Shown: positions 26,584 through 37,154, counted from the first letter of the stretch. The stretch: DNA of 64,000 bases from Providencia rettgeri (GCF_013255915.1 NZ_CP053896.1:2294001-2358000); one strand, 5' to 3'. Translations and numbers: made by a program. The notes: generated from the sequence alone by a model not told the origin.

Positions 26584-26715
26584 ATCTTCTATTTTAAATG
26601 AAGAATTACTGAAAATTTGTTCGCTTTTATTTTACTTTTAATCTTTATTAGATTGATAAAGAATTGTTATGAATTCGATTGTTTTGTTAATTAATATGAA
26701 TTAATTGGGGGTAGG

Positions 26716-28098
26716 ATGGATTTGATAACTACGTGGTTAAGTGAACTAAATGGAGTGGTTTGGGGAGTACCAATGCTGGTTGGGATCTTAGGCGTTGGTA
26801 TTTATATGCAAATCCGGCTTGCATTTTTACCGATAAGAAAAATTGGGACAGGTTTTAAGTTATTGTTTCAAAAGAATGAATCACGCGGTGAGGGACAAAT
26901 ATCACCTTTTAATGCATTAATGACAGCGTTATCGGCAACGATTGGTACAGGGAATATTGCCGGAGTTGCAACCGCAGTGGTCATGGGAGGGCCGGGAGCG
27001 TTATTCTGGATGTGGATGACGGCATTGGTAGGAATGGCAACAAAATACTCTGAGGCGGTGTTAGCTGTCCGTTTTCGTGAAGTCGATAAATATGGCCAAT
27101 ATATTGGTGGCCCAATGTACTACATTAAAAATGGATTAGGCCCTAAATGGATTTGGCTGGGAACACTGTTTGCCTTCTTCGGTGCATGTGCCAGTTTTGG
27201 TATCGGCAATACGGTACAAGCGAACTCAGTGGCAGATGTGCTAGAAAGTAACTTTGGTGTGCATAAATGGTTGACCGCAGGGGCTTTAGTTTTATTAGTT
27301 GGTGCGGTATTGATTGGTGGGCTGCGACGTATTTCTGATGTTGCAGGAAAACTTGTCCCATTTATGACTGTTGCCTATTTTGGCGCGGGGGTCATTGTGC
27401 TTGGTATTTATTTTACTGAGATCCCTGCGGCACTTTCTCTGGTTGTTACCTCGGCTTTTAACCCTGTTGCTGCACAAGGTGGGTTTGCGGGGGCTGCTGT
27501 ATGGGCTGCAATACGCTTTGGGGTTGCACGAGGCGTATTTTCCAATGAAGCAGGTTTGGGGAGTGCACCTATCGCTCATGCCGCTGCAAAAACACAAAAC
27601 CCTATTCGCCAAGGACTCATTGCGATGTTAGGGACATTTATTGACACTATCATTGTGTGCTCTGTCACAGGGTTAACTATCATTATTACTGGTGGTTGGC
27701 TGACCAGTGAAACAGGCGCGACATTAACCGCATCATCATTCCAAACGGCAATTCCCGGTGGAAATTATATTGTTGCTATCGCATTAGCCGTGTTTGCATT
27801 TACCACTATTCTGGGTTGGAGCTTTTATGGCGAAAAATGTGTGCAATATTTATTTGGGTTGCGAGCAATAAAGCTGTACAGAGTTTTATGGCTGATTGCT
27901 TTACCTATCGGCGCAACACAATCACTTGATTTTGTTTGGTTGTTGGCGGATACACTAAATGCCATGATGGCGATCCCTAATTTGATTGCCTTGTTACTTT
28001 TAAGCCCTGTTGTTTATCGGTTAACACGTGACCATATAAAAGATGTGAACGCAGACAGCATTGATATGGCAAAACAGTTGTACGACAATAAATCATAA
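26716..28098 (+). CDS. AGCS-family sodium:alanine/glycine symporter
   Basis: 460-residue membrane protein of the alanine/glycine:cation symporter family. Motifs: SPFNALMTALSATIGTGNIAGVATAV (core ATIGTGNI), GPGALFWMWMTALVGMATKYSEA, and GVFSNEAGLGSAPIAHAAA. About ten membrane helices are visible. E. coli YaaJ and AlsT relatives import alanine, glycine or serine with sodium; the substrate here is not certain. With dadAX and sdaA in this window, uptake of alanine or serine for catabolism is a reasonable inference. It has its own ribosome-binding site (GGGGGTAGG). Confidence 0.9.
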   Translation: MDLITTWLSELNGVVWGVPMLVGILGVGIYMQIRLAFLPIRKIGTGFKLLFQKNESRGEGQISPFNALMTALSATIGTGNIAGVATAVVMGGPGALFWMWMTALVGMATKYSEAVLAVRFREVDKYGQYIGGPMYYIKNGLGPKWIWLGTLFAFFGACASFGIGNTVQANSVADVLESNFGVHKWLTAGALVLLVGAVLIGGLRRISDVAGKLVPFMTVAYFGAGVIVLGIYFTEIPAALSLVVTSAFNPVAAQGGFAGAAVWAAIRFGVARGVFSNEAGLGSAPIAHAAAKTQNPIRQGLIAMLGTFIDTIIVCSVTGLTIIITGGWLTSETGATLTASSFQTAIPGGNYIVAIALAVFAFTTILGWSFYGEKCVQYLFGLRAIKLYRVLWLIALPIGATQSLDFVWLLADTLNAMMAIPNLIALLLLSPVVYRLTRDHIKDVNADSIDMAKQLYDNKS

Positions 28099-28105
28099 TC
28101 TATTG

Positions 28106-28142
28106 ATAATAAGCTTCATTTTAATAGTGAAGCTTATTATTT
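28106..28142 (+). terminator. Terminator after the AGCS symporter
   Basis: ATAATAAGCTTCA and its complement TGAAGCTTATTAT enclose a nine-base AT loop and are followed by TTTC. Confidence 0.7.
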
Positions 28143-28298
28143 CATCAATATCTCTCCTCTCATTCATCAGGCCTATCGATGGGCAATATATAAATCATCT
28201 ATTTTTATAGGTAAAATTACGGTATGGCGTTAAATGCGCTATGCTTAGAAGAGAAGTTGTATACCATGCGTATTTTATAAATTAAACAAGGGGATAGA

Positions 28299-28577
28299 AT
28301 GGATATTCTGGAGAAAACGTTATTGTTTGGTAATGATTTTTTGACAACGACAAATCCCGCTAGGTTAGTTCCGTTTAAATTTGAGATCTACCGTTCTGAG
28401 CAAGGTTTTTACCATCGGATTTATAAGCAAGTTGGTATGTCTGGCGCTAACTTTGGGCAAACGTTTGAAGTGTGGGCTTTTGAAGAACAGAAAAGTTGGG
28501 ATAAGCAAACTGACGATACAACAGTTGATGAATATATTCAGCATTGCCAAGATATTTATAAACGGAATAATACATAA
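28299..28577 (+). CDS. Small hypothetical protein
   Basis: 92 residues starting MDILEKTLLFGNDF, preceded by AAGGGG. It has no signal peptide or membrane segment. It is rich in aromatic and acidic residues in the second half (FEVWAFEEQKSWDKQTDD). No family is recognised. The frame is favoured as real because of the ribosome-binding site, balanced composition and lack of a better frame on either strand. It stands alone between the AGCS symporter and a terminator that serves the opposite strand. Confidence 0.6.
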   Translation: MDILEKTLLFGNDFLTTTNPARLVPFKFEIYRSEQGFYHRIYKQVGMSGANFGQTFEVWAFEEQKSWDKQTDDTTVDEYIQHCQDIYKRNNT

Positions 28578-28583
28578 GTTGTA

Positions 28584-28622
28584 GAAAAAAAAAGCCCCCT
28601 TCATAGGGTTCTGAAGGGGGAG
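28584..28622 (-). terminator. Terminator for the yecF transcript
   Basis: CCCCCTTC pairs with GAAGGGGG around a nine-base loop. The T8 tract is on the minus strand, so it acts for yecF, which ends 130 bases upstream; the converging small gene may also use it. Confidence 0.75.
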
Positions 28623-28754
28623 CTAAATGAATAAAGAATGGTTTAATTCATGAACAAAGATAGATGATTTTCATGATTAAAACTTAGTTATTTGTGCAGT
28701 TTAAACCACTTTATAGCATGTATATCCTTAAAATAGCATTTATCGCTAAATAAT

Positions 28755-28976
28755 CTATTGGCGATACGCTGTTTTTATCTGTTCTAACGTATTTTTATAG
28801 GTTTCTGCCTGTTTTTCGTCTTCCATTTGTGCAACTTCACGTTGCATCTTGACCAAAATCTTACCTGCATCAGCTTGGCCGATAGCTTTTAGCATATGCG
28901 TTAATAAGTTTTTTAGGCAAGTAACTTCATCTGCTAAGGTATTAACGTTAGGTTCAGTAGGAAAATGGTTTTTCAT
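28755..28976 (-). CDS. yecF: DUF2594 protein YecF
   Basis: 73 residues, matching E. coli YecF (74) in the core LADEVTCLKNLLTHMLKAIGQADAGK and the C-terminal QIKTAYRQ. It is helical with a coiled-coil look. In E. coli it is under SdiA influence, but its function is unknown. Standalone gene; a single conserved cysteine is present in the VTCLK segment. Confidence 0.88.
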   Translation of the reverse strand: MKNHFPTEPNVNTLADEVTCLKNLLTHMLKAIGQADAGKILVKMQREVAQMEDEKQAETYKNTLEQIKTAYRQ

Positions 28977-29347
28977 TAAAGCGGTCCTTTAAGCATAAAA
29001 AATAATAGTGAGATTGTAGCATAGAAAGTAATGCGATGTATTTTCAGATAACTGAATGTAATAAATATTCAGATAAATGACTTAAATTTGAACGAATAAT
29101 GAAACAGAATAGTCGAGAGAATAAAAATAAGCAGACATGATATTGTTCTTGCCAATTAGGCAAAGAGGAGCCTTTATGAGTAATGAAAAAATGTGATACA
29201 ATTCACATAAAAAGAGTTATTAGCAACCTAGCTTGCTTAGTGACAACTCAATCCTGTATGAAATACCAATATCCTTTCGCAGCAATTTTTACGCACAATT
29301 AAACCGTTGTGTATGTTATTTGTGGGAAAGTAAAGGCTAAGAGAAAT
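28977..29347. other. Shared upstream region of yecF and sotB
   Basis: 371 bases of AT-rich DNA without a credible reading frame. It contains a consensus CRP box at 29192-29207 and the promoters of the two divergent genes. Confidence 0.5.
29192..29207. promoter_or_regulatory. Consensus CRP site upstream of sotB
   Basis: TGTGATACAATTCACA is a perfect TGTGA-N6-TCACA dyad, 141 bases before the sotB start. Confidence 0.65.
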
Positions 29348-30547
29348 ATGACGCAAGTTTCTAGAAAAACAGCTTGGATCCGTGTAATAGCATTAGCGGT
29401 CGCTGCATTTGTTTTTAACACAACAGAGTTTGTGCCTGTAGCATTACTCAGTGATATTGCAAAAAGCTTTGATATGACGGTCGCACATACTGGATTGATG
29501 ATAACAATCTACGCGTGGGTTGTGGCTTTGATGTCGTTACCTTTAATGCTATTAACCAGTAAAATAGAGCGTCGCAAATTATTAGCTTTTTTATTCGTTA
29601 TTTTTGTTATTAGCCACATTATTTCAGGGTTTGCGTGGAGTTTTGATATTCTAATAGCAGGGCGTATTGGCGTTGCATTATCCCATGCGGTATTTTGGTC
29701 AATTACTGCATCTTTAGCTATTCGGGTTGCTCCTGCAGGTAAAAAAGCCCAAGCTCTTGGGTTATTAGCAACGGGGACCGCTTTAGCGACAGTATTAGGG
29801 CTTCCCCTTGGTCGAGTGGTTGGGCAGTTTTTAGGCTGGCGGGCGACGTTTTTAGGTATTGGTATCATTGCATTGTTTACTATGGTTGTGTTGATCCGTT
29901 TTTTACCTCGTTTACCAAGTGAACATTCTGGTTCGTTAAAAAGTGTTCCTATGCTATTCCAACGGCCTGCACTCGTAGGAATGTTCGCATTAACTGTTTT
30001 AGCTGTTACCGCACATTTTACAGCTTACAGCTATATTGAACCTTTTGTTCGAGAGGTTGCATTGCAAAGCCAAAATTTTGCTACTTTACTACTACTGATT
30101 TTTGGTGGTGCCGGTATTTTCGGAAGCGTAATATTTAGTCGTTACAGCAGCAAGTTTTCATTATCATTTTTACCTGCAGCAATCGCATTTATGACGATTT
30201 GTTTATTATTGCTGATGCCATTAGGTAGAGATGTTTGGTCTTTGGTTATGTTATCAGTGTTCTGGGGAATGGCGATGATGTGCATTGGCTTAGGGATGCA
30301 AGTTAAGGTGATTGATTTATCTCCAGATGCTACTGACTTGGCAATGTCAATTTTCTCTGGAATTTTTAATATTGGTATTGGCGCTGGTGCGCTGTTAGGT
30401 AACCAAGTTATTGTTCATTTGGGGATGACTCAAATTGGTTATATTGGTGGTGCGATCGGTCTGATAGCCTTTGCTTTATGTGTTTATCTATTCAAGCGCT
30501 ATAGTGAATCTCTTACTGATAGAATAGACGTAGCTTCAAATCATTAA
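29348..30547 (+). CDS. sotB: Sugar efflux MFS transporter SotB
   Basis: 12-helix major facilitator of the DHA1 group, 399 residues from ATG 29348. It aligns strongly with E. coli SotB (YdeA), which exports arabinose, lactose and IPTG-like sugars: [55 protein letters not shown] and [15 protein letters not shown] are shared. The frame is open from 29309, but the SRKTAW start is the family one. A CRP box upstream would tie it to carbon status. A terminator follows. Confidence 0.9.
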   Translation: MTQVSRKTAWIRVIALAVAAFVFNTTEFVPVALLSDIAKSFDMTVAHTGLMITIYAWVVALMSLPLMLLTSKIERRKLLAFLFVIFVISHIISGFAWSFDILIAGRIGVALSHAVFWSITASLAIRVAPAGKKAQALGLLATGTALATVLGLPLGRVVGQFLGWRATFLGIGIIALFTMVVLIRFLPRLPSEHSGSLKSVPMLFQRPALVGMFALTVLAVTAHFTAYSYIEPFVREVALQSQNFATLLLLIFGGAGIFGSVIFSRYSSKFSLSFLPAAIAFMTICLLLLMPLGRDVWSLVMLSVFWGMAMMCIGLGMQVKVIDLSPDATDLAMSIFSGIFNIGIGAGALLGNQVIVHLGMTQIGYIGGAIGLIAFALCVYLFKRYSESLTDRIDVASNH

Positions 30548-30574
30548 CTCGTCTTAGCACCATGAAGAAGATAT

Positions 30575-30615
30575 AAAAGCTCTGGGTTATTTTCAGGATA
30601 GACAGAGCTTTTTTG
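30575..30615 (+). terminator. Terminator after sotB
   Basis: AAGCTCTG pairs with CAGAGCTT across an 18-base loop and is followed by T6. Confidence 0.8.
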
Positions 30616-30673
30616 TTGTATATAGGAAAATAATAAGTTTCATTATTACTAATTCTAATAATAAGGAAAGGCG

Positions 30674-31006
30674 ATGAAGGGTTTGGGTTTTTTGTTGATG
30701 TCTATTATTGCAGAAGTCATTGCGACGACAACATTGAAAGCATCTGATGGTTTTAGTCGTTTTTGGCCGTCTTTGATTGTTATTGTTGGCTATGCTGTCT
30801 CTTTTTGGGGGCTTTCACAGGTAGTAAAAACAATGCCATTGGGTATTGCTTATGCAATTTGGTCAGGTTTAGGGATCGTGTTGGTTTCCGTCGCTGCAAT
30901 TTATATTTACAACCAAAAACTCGATTTACCTGCAATTATTGGTATGCTATTAATTATTATTGGTGTTTTAGTCATCAATTTATTTTCAAAAAGCGGCGGG
31001 CACTAA
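30674..31006 (+). CDS. Small multidrug resistance (SMR) transporter, EmrE-like
   Basis: 110 residues with four membrane helices, the same size as EmrE. The essential membrane glutamate is E14 (IIAEVIATT). Other EmrE hallmarks are FWPSL, GIAYAIWSGLGIVL and LDLPAIIGMLLI. It should exchange protons for quaternary ammonium or other cationic drugs as an antiparallel dimer. The close match to EmrE rather than to SugE-type guanidinium exporters favours the drug branch. It lies between sotB and a lipoprotein gene on the same strand. Confidence 0.9.
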   Translation: MKGLGFLLMSIIAEVIATTTLKASDGFSRFWPSLIVIVGYAVSFWGLSQVVKTMPLGIAYAIWSGLGIVLVSVAAIYIYNQKLDLPAIIGMLLIIIGVLVINLFSKSGGH

Positions 31007-31052
31007 ACAGTTGGTGCAAAATGTTCAGGTAGCATGATAGGAGAAGCAGGGA

Positions 31053-31352
31053 ATGAGGCATAGGGTTAATCATTTTTTTCAGCCAATAATAGCAATGTCA
31101 CTTATTGGCGTTATATCTGTCATGTTATCTGCGTGTGGTAGTTCAAATGTGGATAAATCGGTGGAACATTCTGCGAGTCAGTATGCTCAACAAGTGGTCA
31201 ATTTAGGCCCCGGTGCACAAGAAGCTTGTATGTCAGCGGGTGGGTTGCCCGCACTCACATTAGAATTAAATGGGTCACAAACTGCAGTATGCCAATTTGC
31301 GAATGGTAAACGTTGTGCTGTTGACATTATACAATCTGGCTCTTGTATATAA
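31053..31352 (+). CDS. DUF333-type small lipoprotein
   Basis: 99 residues. A long N-terminus leads into a hydrophobic segment ending in the lipobox LSAC (lipid Cys at about residue 28). The mature part holds CMSAGGLPALTLELNGSQTAVCQFANGKRCAVD, with the cysteine and Gly pattern of the DUF333 domain found in YoaF-like and haemolysin-annotated lipoproteins (cores CMSAGG and CQFANG-RC). The function is unknown. The start could be a few codons internal. It lies 46 bases after the SMR gene and may be cotranscribed. Confidence 0.75.
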   Translation: MRHRVNHFFQPIIAMSLIGVISVMLSACGSSNVDKSVEHSASQYAQQVVNLGPGAQEACMSAGGLPALTLELNGSQTAVCQFANGKRCAVDIIQSGSCI

Positions 31353-31364
31353 CTCTTCTTTTTA

Positions 31365-31408
31365 TGAAGTTAATTAATTTTCTTTTAATGGAAAGTTAAT
31401 TAACTTCA
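31365..31408. terminator. AT-rich inverted repeat after the lipoprotein gene
   Basis: TGAAGTTAATTAA and TTAATTAACTTCA form perfect 13-base arms around a 18-base loop. There is no strong T-run; it could terminate transcription or bind a regulator. The rest of 31353-31633 is very AT-rich with no gene. Confidence 0.45.
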
Positions 31409-31633
31409 TGCATTTATTATAACTGAATGTTAAATTAATATTCATCATTTCTTTTTTTAATTATATTCTAATTACTCATTTATAAATTATCTAATTATGA
31501 ACATCTATTTAAGTGTTTATTTTAATTATTGATATTTAACGGCGAAGTTACTAATATTAAATAATAAAGAAAAATTTAAATAATTATAAAAGCATATATA
31601 AAGATATTTCCATTTATTAAAGAGTAATGCCTA

Positions 31634-33916
31634 ATGAAAAAGAAAATTGAAGAGTATGATGGCCCCGCTGCGGGTTGGGGGGCTGTAAAAGCAGTTGCAG
31701 AAGCTTTACGCGGCCAAATGAAAGTAGGGCACGATATCATTGCAATGTTTGAAATGAATAAGGTGGATGGCTTTGATTGCCCTGGCTGTGCGTGGCCTGA
31801 CCCTGTACATACAGCATCATTTGATATTTGTGAAAATGGTGCAAAAGCAATTGCTTGGGAAGCAACATCTAAAAAAACAACCCCAGAATTTTTTTCTAAA
31901 TATACTGTAACAGAATTACTCGAATGGGATGACTTTCATTTAGAAGATGAAGGGCGTTTAACTCACCCCATGAAATATAATTCACAAACAGACAAATATG
32001 AACCTATCGAATGGGAAGAGGCCTTTCAGCAAATAGGTACGCGTTTACAAAGTTATTCAGACCCAAATACCGTTGAATTTTATACCTCCGGTCGTACTTC
32101 AAATGAAGCCGCATTCTTATATCAATTACTGGCTCGTGAATATGGAACAAATAATTTTCCAGATTGTTCAAATATGTGCCATGAGCCAACGAGTGTTGGT
32201 CTTGCTAACTCTATTGGTGTCGGTAAGGCGACGGTATTATTAGACGACTTTGATAAAGCAGATTTAGTGATTTGTATAGGTCATAACCCTGGGACTAACC
32301 ACCCGAGGATGTTGAGCTCATTGCGTGAAGTTTCTAAACGCGGCGCAAAGATCATTGCAATAAACCCTTTAAGAGAGCGTGGTCTTGAGCGCTTTACCTA
32401 TCCACAAGACGTGTTAGAAATGCTAACGCTAGAATCTACACCTTTAGCGGGGCACTATTATAAAGTTCGTGTTGGTGGAGACACTGCGTTACTTAAAGGG
32501 GTTATGAAGTTATTGATTGAAAAGCACCAAGCCGCAGTAGATGAAGGAAAAGAGCCTATTCTCGATACTGAATTCATATCAACTCATACACAGGGTTATG
32601 AAGCTTTAAAAAATGACTTACTGACAACAAGTTGGAAGGATATTTTAAGGGTTTCTGGCTTGCCACGCGAGTCTATCGAAGAGATTGCAGACCTTTATAT
32701 TGAAGCAAAAAGCACCATTATTTGTTATGGCATGGGGATCACTCAGCACGAACATGGTACGCAGAATGTTCAGCAATTAGTCAATTTGCTGCTACTTAAG
32801 GGCAATATTGGTCGGGAAGGTGCGGGTATCTGCCCATTGCGTGGCCACTCGAATGTGCAAGGTGATAGAACCGTTGGCATTACAGAAAAACCGTCAAAAA
32901 GCTTTTTAGACAAAATTGAACAACGATTTGGTTTTAAGCCACCAAGCGAATTCGGTCATGCTGCAGTCGCGAGCATGCAAGCCATTTCTGAAGGAAAAGC
33001 GAATGCTTTAATTTGCATGGGAGGAAATTTAGCGGTTGCAATGCCTGATAAAGACGCTTGTTTTGCTGGTATGAAAAAGCTTGATTTAGCGGTTCATACT
33101 GCAACTAAACTAAATCGCTCCCATTTATTAACAGCTAAGCAAACATTCTTATTACCCGTATTGGGTCGCAGTGAAATAGACAGACAAAGCAGTGGTGTGC
33201 AATGTGTTACTGTAGAAGACTCAATGTCGATGGTTCACGCATCAAAAGGTTTACTTAAACCATGTAGCCCTTACCTTAAATCTGAGTGTGCGATAATAGC
33301 AGGAATAGCTAAAGCGGCAATACCTCAGAGTAAAGTCGAATGGGATGATTTTATCGGTAACTATGACTTGATCCGTGATGCAATGGAGGCGGTATTACCT
33401 GGCTTTGATGATTACAATGCACGTATTAAAATACCGGGAGGATTTCACCTGACAAACGCTGCTTCTGAGCGTCGTTGGTTAACTCAATCAGGTAAAGCTA
33501 ATTTTGTACCGACAGAAGGCGTTATTGAAGACCCGAATTCAGCAGTAAACAGTGAATTGATTTTGGCAACATTACGCAGCCATGACCAGTATAATACTAC
33601 AATTTATGGGCTAAATGACCGATACCGTGGTGTATTTGGGCAACGAGATGTTGTTTTCATCAGTGGTGCAGAAGCCCAAAAACAGAAGTTACAGGCGGGA
33701 GATAAAGTGAATCTCATCGCATTAGACCGTGAACAAAAACCGACAAAACGCCGTTTAGATAACCTCACTGTGGTGATCTATGATATGGCAGACCGAAGTG
33801 TTGCCACTTATTTCCCTGAAGCCAATAATTTAATTTCATTAGATAATTTCGACCCGCAATGTGGTATTCCTGCATATAAAAATATCCCTGTGAAATTAGA
33901 GAGAGTCATTCAATAG
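31634..33916 (+). CDS. ydeP: YdeP-type molybdopterin oxidoreductase
   Basis: 760-residue cytoplasmic enzyme of the FdhF-like alpha-subunit family, matching E. coli YdeP (759) along its length. CPGC at residues 49-52 and a Cys at 66 lie in the N-terminal region. The probable Mo-coordinating residue is C182 in [11 protein letters not shown], where FdhF has selenocysteine. [12 protein letters not shown] and [15 protein letters not shown] are cofactor-binding segments. The substrate is unknown; E. coli YdeP aids acid resistance. The N-terminal cluster motif is not the full four-Cys pattern of FdhF. No twin-arginine signal is present. Confidence 0.93.
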   Translation: MKKKIEEYDGPAAGWGAVKAVAEALRGQMKVGHDIIAMFEMNKVDGFDCPGCAWPDPVHTASFDICENGAKAIAWEATSKKTTPEFFSKYTVTELLEWDDFHLEDEGRLTHPMKYNSQTDKYEPIEWEEAFQQIGTRLQSYSDPNTVEFYTSGRTSNEAAFLYQLLAREYGTNNFPDCSNMCHEPTSVGLANSIGVGKATVLLDDFDKADLVICIGHNPGTNHPRMLSSLREVSKRGAKIIAINPLRERGLERFTYPQDVLEMLTLESTPLAGHYYKVRVGGDTALLKGVMKLLIEKHQAAVDEGKEPILDTEFISTHTQGYEALKNDLLTTSWKDILRVSGLPRESIEEIADLYIEAKSTIICYGMGITQHEHGTQNVQQLVNLLLLKGNIGREGAGICPLRGHSNVQGDRTVGITEKPSKSFLDKIEQRFGFKPPSEFGHAAVASMQAISEGKANALICMGGNLAVAMPDKDACFAGMKKLDLAVHTATKLNRSHLLTAKQTFLLPVLGRSEIDRQSSGVQCVTVEDSMSMVHASKGLLKPCSPYLKSECAIIAGIAKAAIPQSKVEWDDFIGNYDLIRDAMEAVLPGFDDYNARIKIPGGFHLTNAASERRWLTQSGKANFVPTEGVIEDPNSAVNSELILATLRSHDQYNTTIYGLNDRYRGVFGQRDVVFISGAEAQKQKLQAGDKVNLIALDREQKPTKRRLDNLTVVIYDMADRSVATYFPEANNLISLDNFDPQCGIPAYKNIPVKLERVIQ

Positions 33917-33935
33917 ATAGATGTTATTGTTTAGG

Positions 33936-33970
33936 AACCCCAAATGTTGAATTTAACATTTGGGGTTTTA
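33936..33970. terminator. Bidirectional terminator between ydeP and dsbB
   Basis: AACCCCAAATGTT and its complement AACATTTGGGGTT enclose a short loop, with T-runs on both strands. Confidence 0.85.
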
Positions 33971-33974
33971 AAGA

Positions 33975-34490
33975 TTATTTTTTGGCTGGGAAGAATTGGC
34001 TGATGATAACAATGATTGCAACTAAGAGATAAGCCGCGAAGATACCAATTAACCATTGTGGCATATCAAGCCCTAAGAATGCCCATTGCCTAACGGCACA
34101 GTCACCTGTTGCTTCAAACACTGCAGGGACCCACTCTTGTAATGGTAACCAATCAGGGAAATTAACGAAAAAATCGCAAGAAGCAAATGGAGAAGGATAA
34201 AGTTGTAGCATGGTATGTTCCCATGCAAGGTCTAAGCCACGCCAAGCAGAGTAAACCCAAATAAGAATTGCTACCCAGCGTATTACCATATTCCGTGGTG
34301 CTATTGCCCCAATTAAGCCAGCAACCATAATGCCAAGTAATGCAACACGTTCATAGACACACATAACACAGGGTTGTAGCTTCATCACATGTTGAAAATA
34401 TAAGGCCGCACACTCGAGCATAAAGGCAATAAAGGCCATGAGTAGCCAGGCGCCTCTCCCTTGCGAGCAGTAGTTAAAAAATCTGAACAT
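33975..34490 (-). CDS. dsbB: Disulfide bond formation protein DsbB
   Basis: Four-helix inner-membrane enzyme that reoxidises DsbA and passes electrons to quinone. From ATG 34490 it has 171 residues, starting [15 protein letters not shown] like E. coli. Redox cysteines are C41 and C44 (PCVMCVYER), and C105 (PFASCDF) with C131 (GDCAVRQW). The quinone-proximal arginine of YER is present. The longer open frame to 34571 adds a non-homologous segment and is rejected. In E. coli nhaB and fadR lie next to it in the same order. Confidence 0.95.
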   Translation of the reverse strand: MFRFFNYCSQGRGAWLLMAFIAFMLECAALYFQHVMKLQPCVMCVYERVALLGIMVAGLIGAIAPRNMVIRWVAILIWVYSAWRGLDLAWEHTMLQLYPSPFASCDFFVNFPDWLPLQEWVPAVFEATGDCAVRQWAFLGLDMPQWLIGIFAAYLLVAIIVIISQFFPAKK

Positions 34491-34598
34491 ACTTAGTATC
34501 CTAATTGAGTAATGCGCACATTTTGCCTCTATCAGCTCGATAAAAAAAGCAATTAAAGTGAAATAATGCAATTTCAGATAAGGCTTTACCTAACATTA

Positions 34599-34628
34599 CA
34601 ATTAGCCATATTGGTATATGGCTAATTG
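34599..34628 (-). terminator. Hairpin after nhaB
   Basis: CAATTAGCCATAT and ATATGGCTAATTG form a long stem around a short loop just past the nhaB stop. The trailing T-run is weak. Confidence 0.55.
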
Positions 34629-34641
34629 TTTTAAAGTATAG

Positions 34642-36192
34642 TTACTGGGCGAATGTAATCAAACCGATACTTTCCATCCAATGAGTGATTGGTACTAGCC
34701 AGAGCTCTACCCCTAATAACCCGACAATAGTCATTACGATGGTATATGGAAGAGCCATCCAAACCATACGACCGTAGGATAAACGGATTAGTGGAGATAA
34801 CGCTGAGGTTAATAAGAATAAGAAAGCAGCTTGCCCATTAGGTGTTGCAACAGAAGGCAGGTTAGTACCTGTATTAATTGCTACGGCTAAGAATTGGTAT
34901 TGTTCCATTGATACCAAACCTTCATTCGCTGCTTTTAAGGCTTCAGTAATGTAAACAGTCCCTACGAATACGTTATCTGATACGGCAGAGAGTAGGCCAT
35001 TAAATAGATAGAATAATGATAATTGTGACGACTCAGAGGATTGCAGCACAAACTGAATAAATGGGGTGAATAGTTGTTGGTCAATGATTACGGCTACAAT
35101 ACTAAAGAAGACAGTTAATAATGCGGTAAAGGGTAACGCTTCCTCGAAGGCTTTCCCCAACGCATGTTCTTCTGTGATACCACAAAATGCGGTCGTTAGC
35201 ACGATAACAGAAAGACCAATAAGGCCAACTTCCGCTAAATGGAAAGCAAGAGCAACGATTAACCACACGCCAATTAAGCCCTGAACGACTAACTGTGCAA
35301 GATCTCTTTTGGTACGTTTAGCCGTCAGTTTTTTATCGTGCTCAGTCAAAATTTGACGTACAGAGTCAGGAAGCTCAGCACCGTAACCAAATAGCTTGAA
35401 CTTTTCAACAACAAAACAGACAACCAAGCCACAAATAAAAACAGGTATGGTCACAGGAGCCATACGAATATAAAAAGTAATGAAGTCCCAATTAACATGC
35501 TTTGCAATGATAAGGTTTTGTGGTTCACCAACCATGGTCATGACACCACCAAGCGCGGTACCAATACCGGCATGCATCATTAAGCTACGTAAAAATGCCC
35601 TAAATTGCTCAAGGGTTTGCTTTTGCTCCGCACTATTAATGAAACCATCATTTTGTAGGTCAGTGTTGCTGGGCTGGTTAGAGGCATATTGGTGATAGAT
35701 AGAATAAAAGCCAATTGAGACGCTAATGACGACGGCAATAACGGTTAATGCGTCTAAAAATGCGGATAAAAATGCACTTGCCATACAAAAAGCAAGGGAA
35801 AGAATGCGTTTAGAGCGCACGTTTATCAACAGTTTGGTGAAAACAAATAACAGTAATTGCTTCATGAAGTAGATACCAGCTACCATAAAAATCAGTAACA
35901 GGATGACTTCAAGGTTATTGCTAATTTCATGTGAAATTTGGGCAGGGGTGGTCATACCAATAATAACGGCTTCTATGGCTAAAAGACCACCTGGCTGCAA
36001 TGGGTAACATTTAAGAGCCATTGCTAATGTGAATATGAATTCAACAACTAATAGCCAGCCTGCGACGAAGGGGCTGATGAAGTAAAAGATAATAGGGTTA
36101 ATTATTAAAAATACAATAATTGCTAATTTGTACCAATCAGGCGAATTTCCCAGGAAATTTTTCAAAAAAGCAGTTTTTAAACTAAAATCCAT
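34642..36192 (-). CDS. nhaB: Na+/H+ antiporter NhaB
   Basis: Sodium:proton antiporter of 516 residues (E. coli 513) with about twelve membrane helices. Family stretches include [14 protein letters not shown] at the N-terminus, [38 protein letters not shown] and [26 protein letters not shown]. The Asp in the FLDALTV region is the likely ion-coupling residue. It supports pH and sodium balance. It diverges from fadR, sharing a 221-base upstream region. Confidence 0.95.
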   Translation of the reverse strand: MDFSLKTAFLKNFLGNSPDWYKLAIIVFLIINPIIFYFISPFVAGWLLVVEFIFTLAMALKCYPLQPGGLLAIEAVIIGMTTPAQISHEISNNLEVILLLIFMVAGIYFMKQLLLFVFTKLLINVRSKRILSLAFCMASAFLSAFLDALTVIAVVISVSIGFYSIYHQYASNQPSNTDLQNDGFINSAEQKQTLEQFRAFLRSLMMHAGIGTALGGVMTMVGEPQNLIIAKHVNWDFITFYIRMAPVTIPVFICGLVVCFVVEKFKLFGYGAELPDSVRQILTEHDKKLTAKRTKRDLAQLVVQGLIGVWLIVALAFHLAEVGLIGLSVIVLTTAFCGITEEHALGKAFEEALPFTALLTVFFSIVAVIIDQQLFTPFIQFVLQSSESSQLSLFYLFNGLLSAVSDNVFVGTVYITEALKAANEGLVSMEQYQFLAVAINTGTNLPSVATPNGQAAFLFLLTSALSPLIRLSYGRMVWMALPYTIVMTIVGLLGVELWLVPITHWMESIGLITFAQ

Positions 36193-36365
36193 TATGATTC
36201 GTTATCCTCTTTTATGCGGATGTCGTGTATTGTGCTATACATACTACTCTTATCTTTTGCGGATTTTAAGCTTATTTGCTAATTGAGAGCTTATGAATTA
36301 TATGGAAATTCTATGATTTGCCTCACTCTTTATTTTTAGTCTAACTATATCAGACGATGACAATC

Positions 36366-36374
36366 TGGTATGAT
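36366..36374 (+). promoter_or_regulatory. Possible extended -10 promoter of fadR
   Basis: TGGTATGAT fits an extended -10 (TGn + TATGAT) about 40 bases before the fadR ATG. The same bases form a FadR half-site (TGGTnnGA), so autoregulation is possible, but the second half-site is poor. Confidence 0.35.
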
Positions 36375-36413
36375 TTGCCCAATATCCGTCTAAATGTTTG
36401 GAATAATAAAAAT

Positions 36414-37130
36414 ATGGTTATTAAAGCTCAAAGTCCGGCTGGTTTCGCGGAAGAGTATATTATTGAGAGCATATGGAACAACCGCTTTCCACCAGGTTCA
36501 ATTTTACCCGCAGAGCGTGAGCTTTCGGAATTAATTGGTGTGACACGAACAACCTTACGTGAAGTGTTACAGCGCTTGGCTCGGGACGGTTGGCTAACCA
36601 TTCAGCATGGTAAACCAACTAAAGTGAATAACTATTGGGAAACGTCTGGTCTAAATATTTTGGAGACATTGGCTAGGCTAGATCACGATAGGGTGCCCCA
36701 GCTAATCGATAATTTATTGGCAGTACGTACCAATATCGCAGCTATTTTTATCCGTACAGCCTTTCGAAATAACCCCGAGAAATCAATAGAAGTATTAGCT
36801 GAGCGGGAAAAGGTTGAAGATAATTCAGATGCATTTAGTGATTTGGATTATAACATTTTCCGTGGTCTTGCATTTGCATCCGGTAACCCGATCTATGGCT
36901 TGATTATTAACGGCTTAAAAGGGCTTTATACCCGTGTTGGTCGCTATTATTTTTCGAACCCAGAAGCTAGGCGTTTAGCGTTAAATTTCTATCAACAATT
37001 AAGCCATCTTTGCCGTGAACAAGCCTATGACCGTATTATGGATTGTGTGCGTAATTATGGGAAAGAAAGTGGAATAATTTGGCATAGTATGCAAAGCAAT
37101 ATGCCTTCAGATTTAGCTCAAAGTCGCTAA
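36414..37130 (+). CDS. fadR: Fatty-acid metabolism regulator FadR
   Basis: GntR-family (FadR subgroup) regulator that represses beta-oxidation genes and activates fabA/fabB, released by long-chain acyl-CoA. From ATG 36414 it has 238 residues (E. coli 239). The N-terminal winged helix has [37 protein letters not shown] (cores PAERELSE and [12 protein letters not shown]). The acyl-CoA domain follows from about residue 80. An in-frame upstream extension to 36357 lacks homology. Divergent from nhaB as in E. coli. Confidence 0.95.
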   Translation: MVIKAQSPAGFAEEYIIESIWNNRFPPGSILPAERELSELIGVTRTTLREVLQRLARDGWLTIQHGKPTKVNNYWETSGLNILETLARLDHDRVPQLIDNLLAVRTNIAAIFIRTAFRNNPEKSIEVLAEREKVEDNSDAFSDLDYNIFRGLAFASGNPIYGLIINGLKGLYTRVGRYYFSNPEARRLALNFYQQLSHLCREQAYDRIMDCVRNYGKESGIIWHSMQSNMPSDLAQSR

Positions 37131-37154
37131 TTAATTAGTAGTTAAACACTTAAG

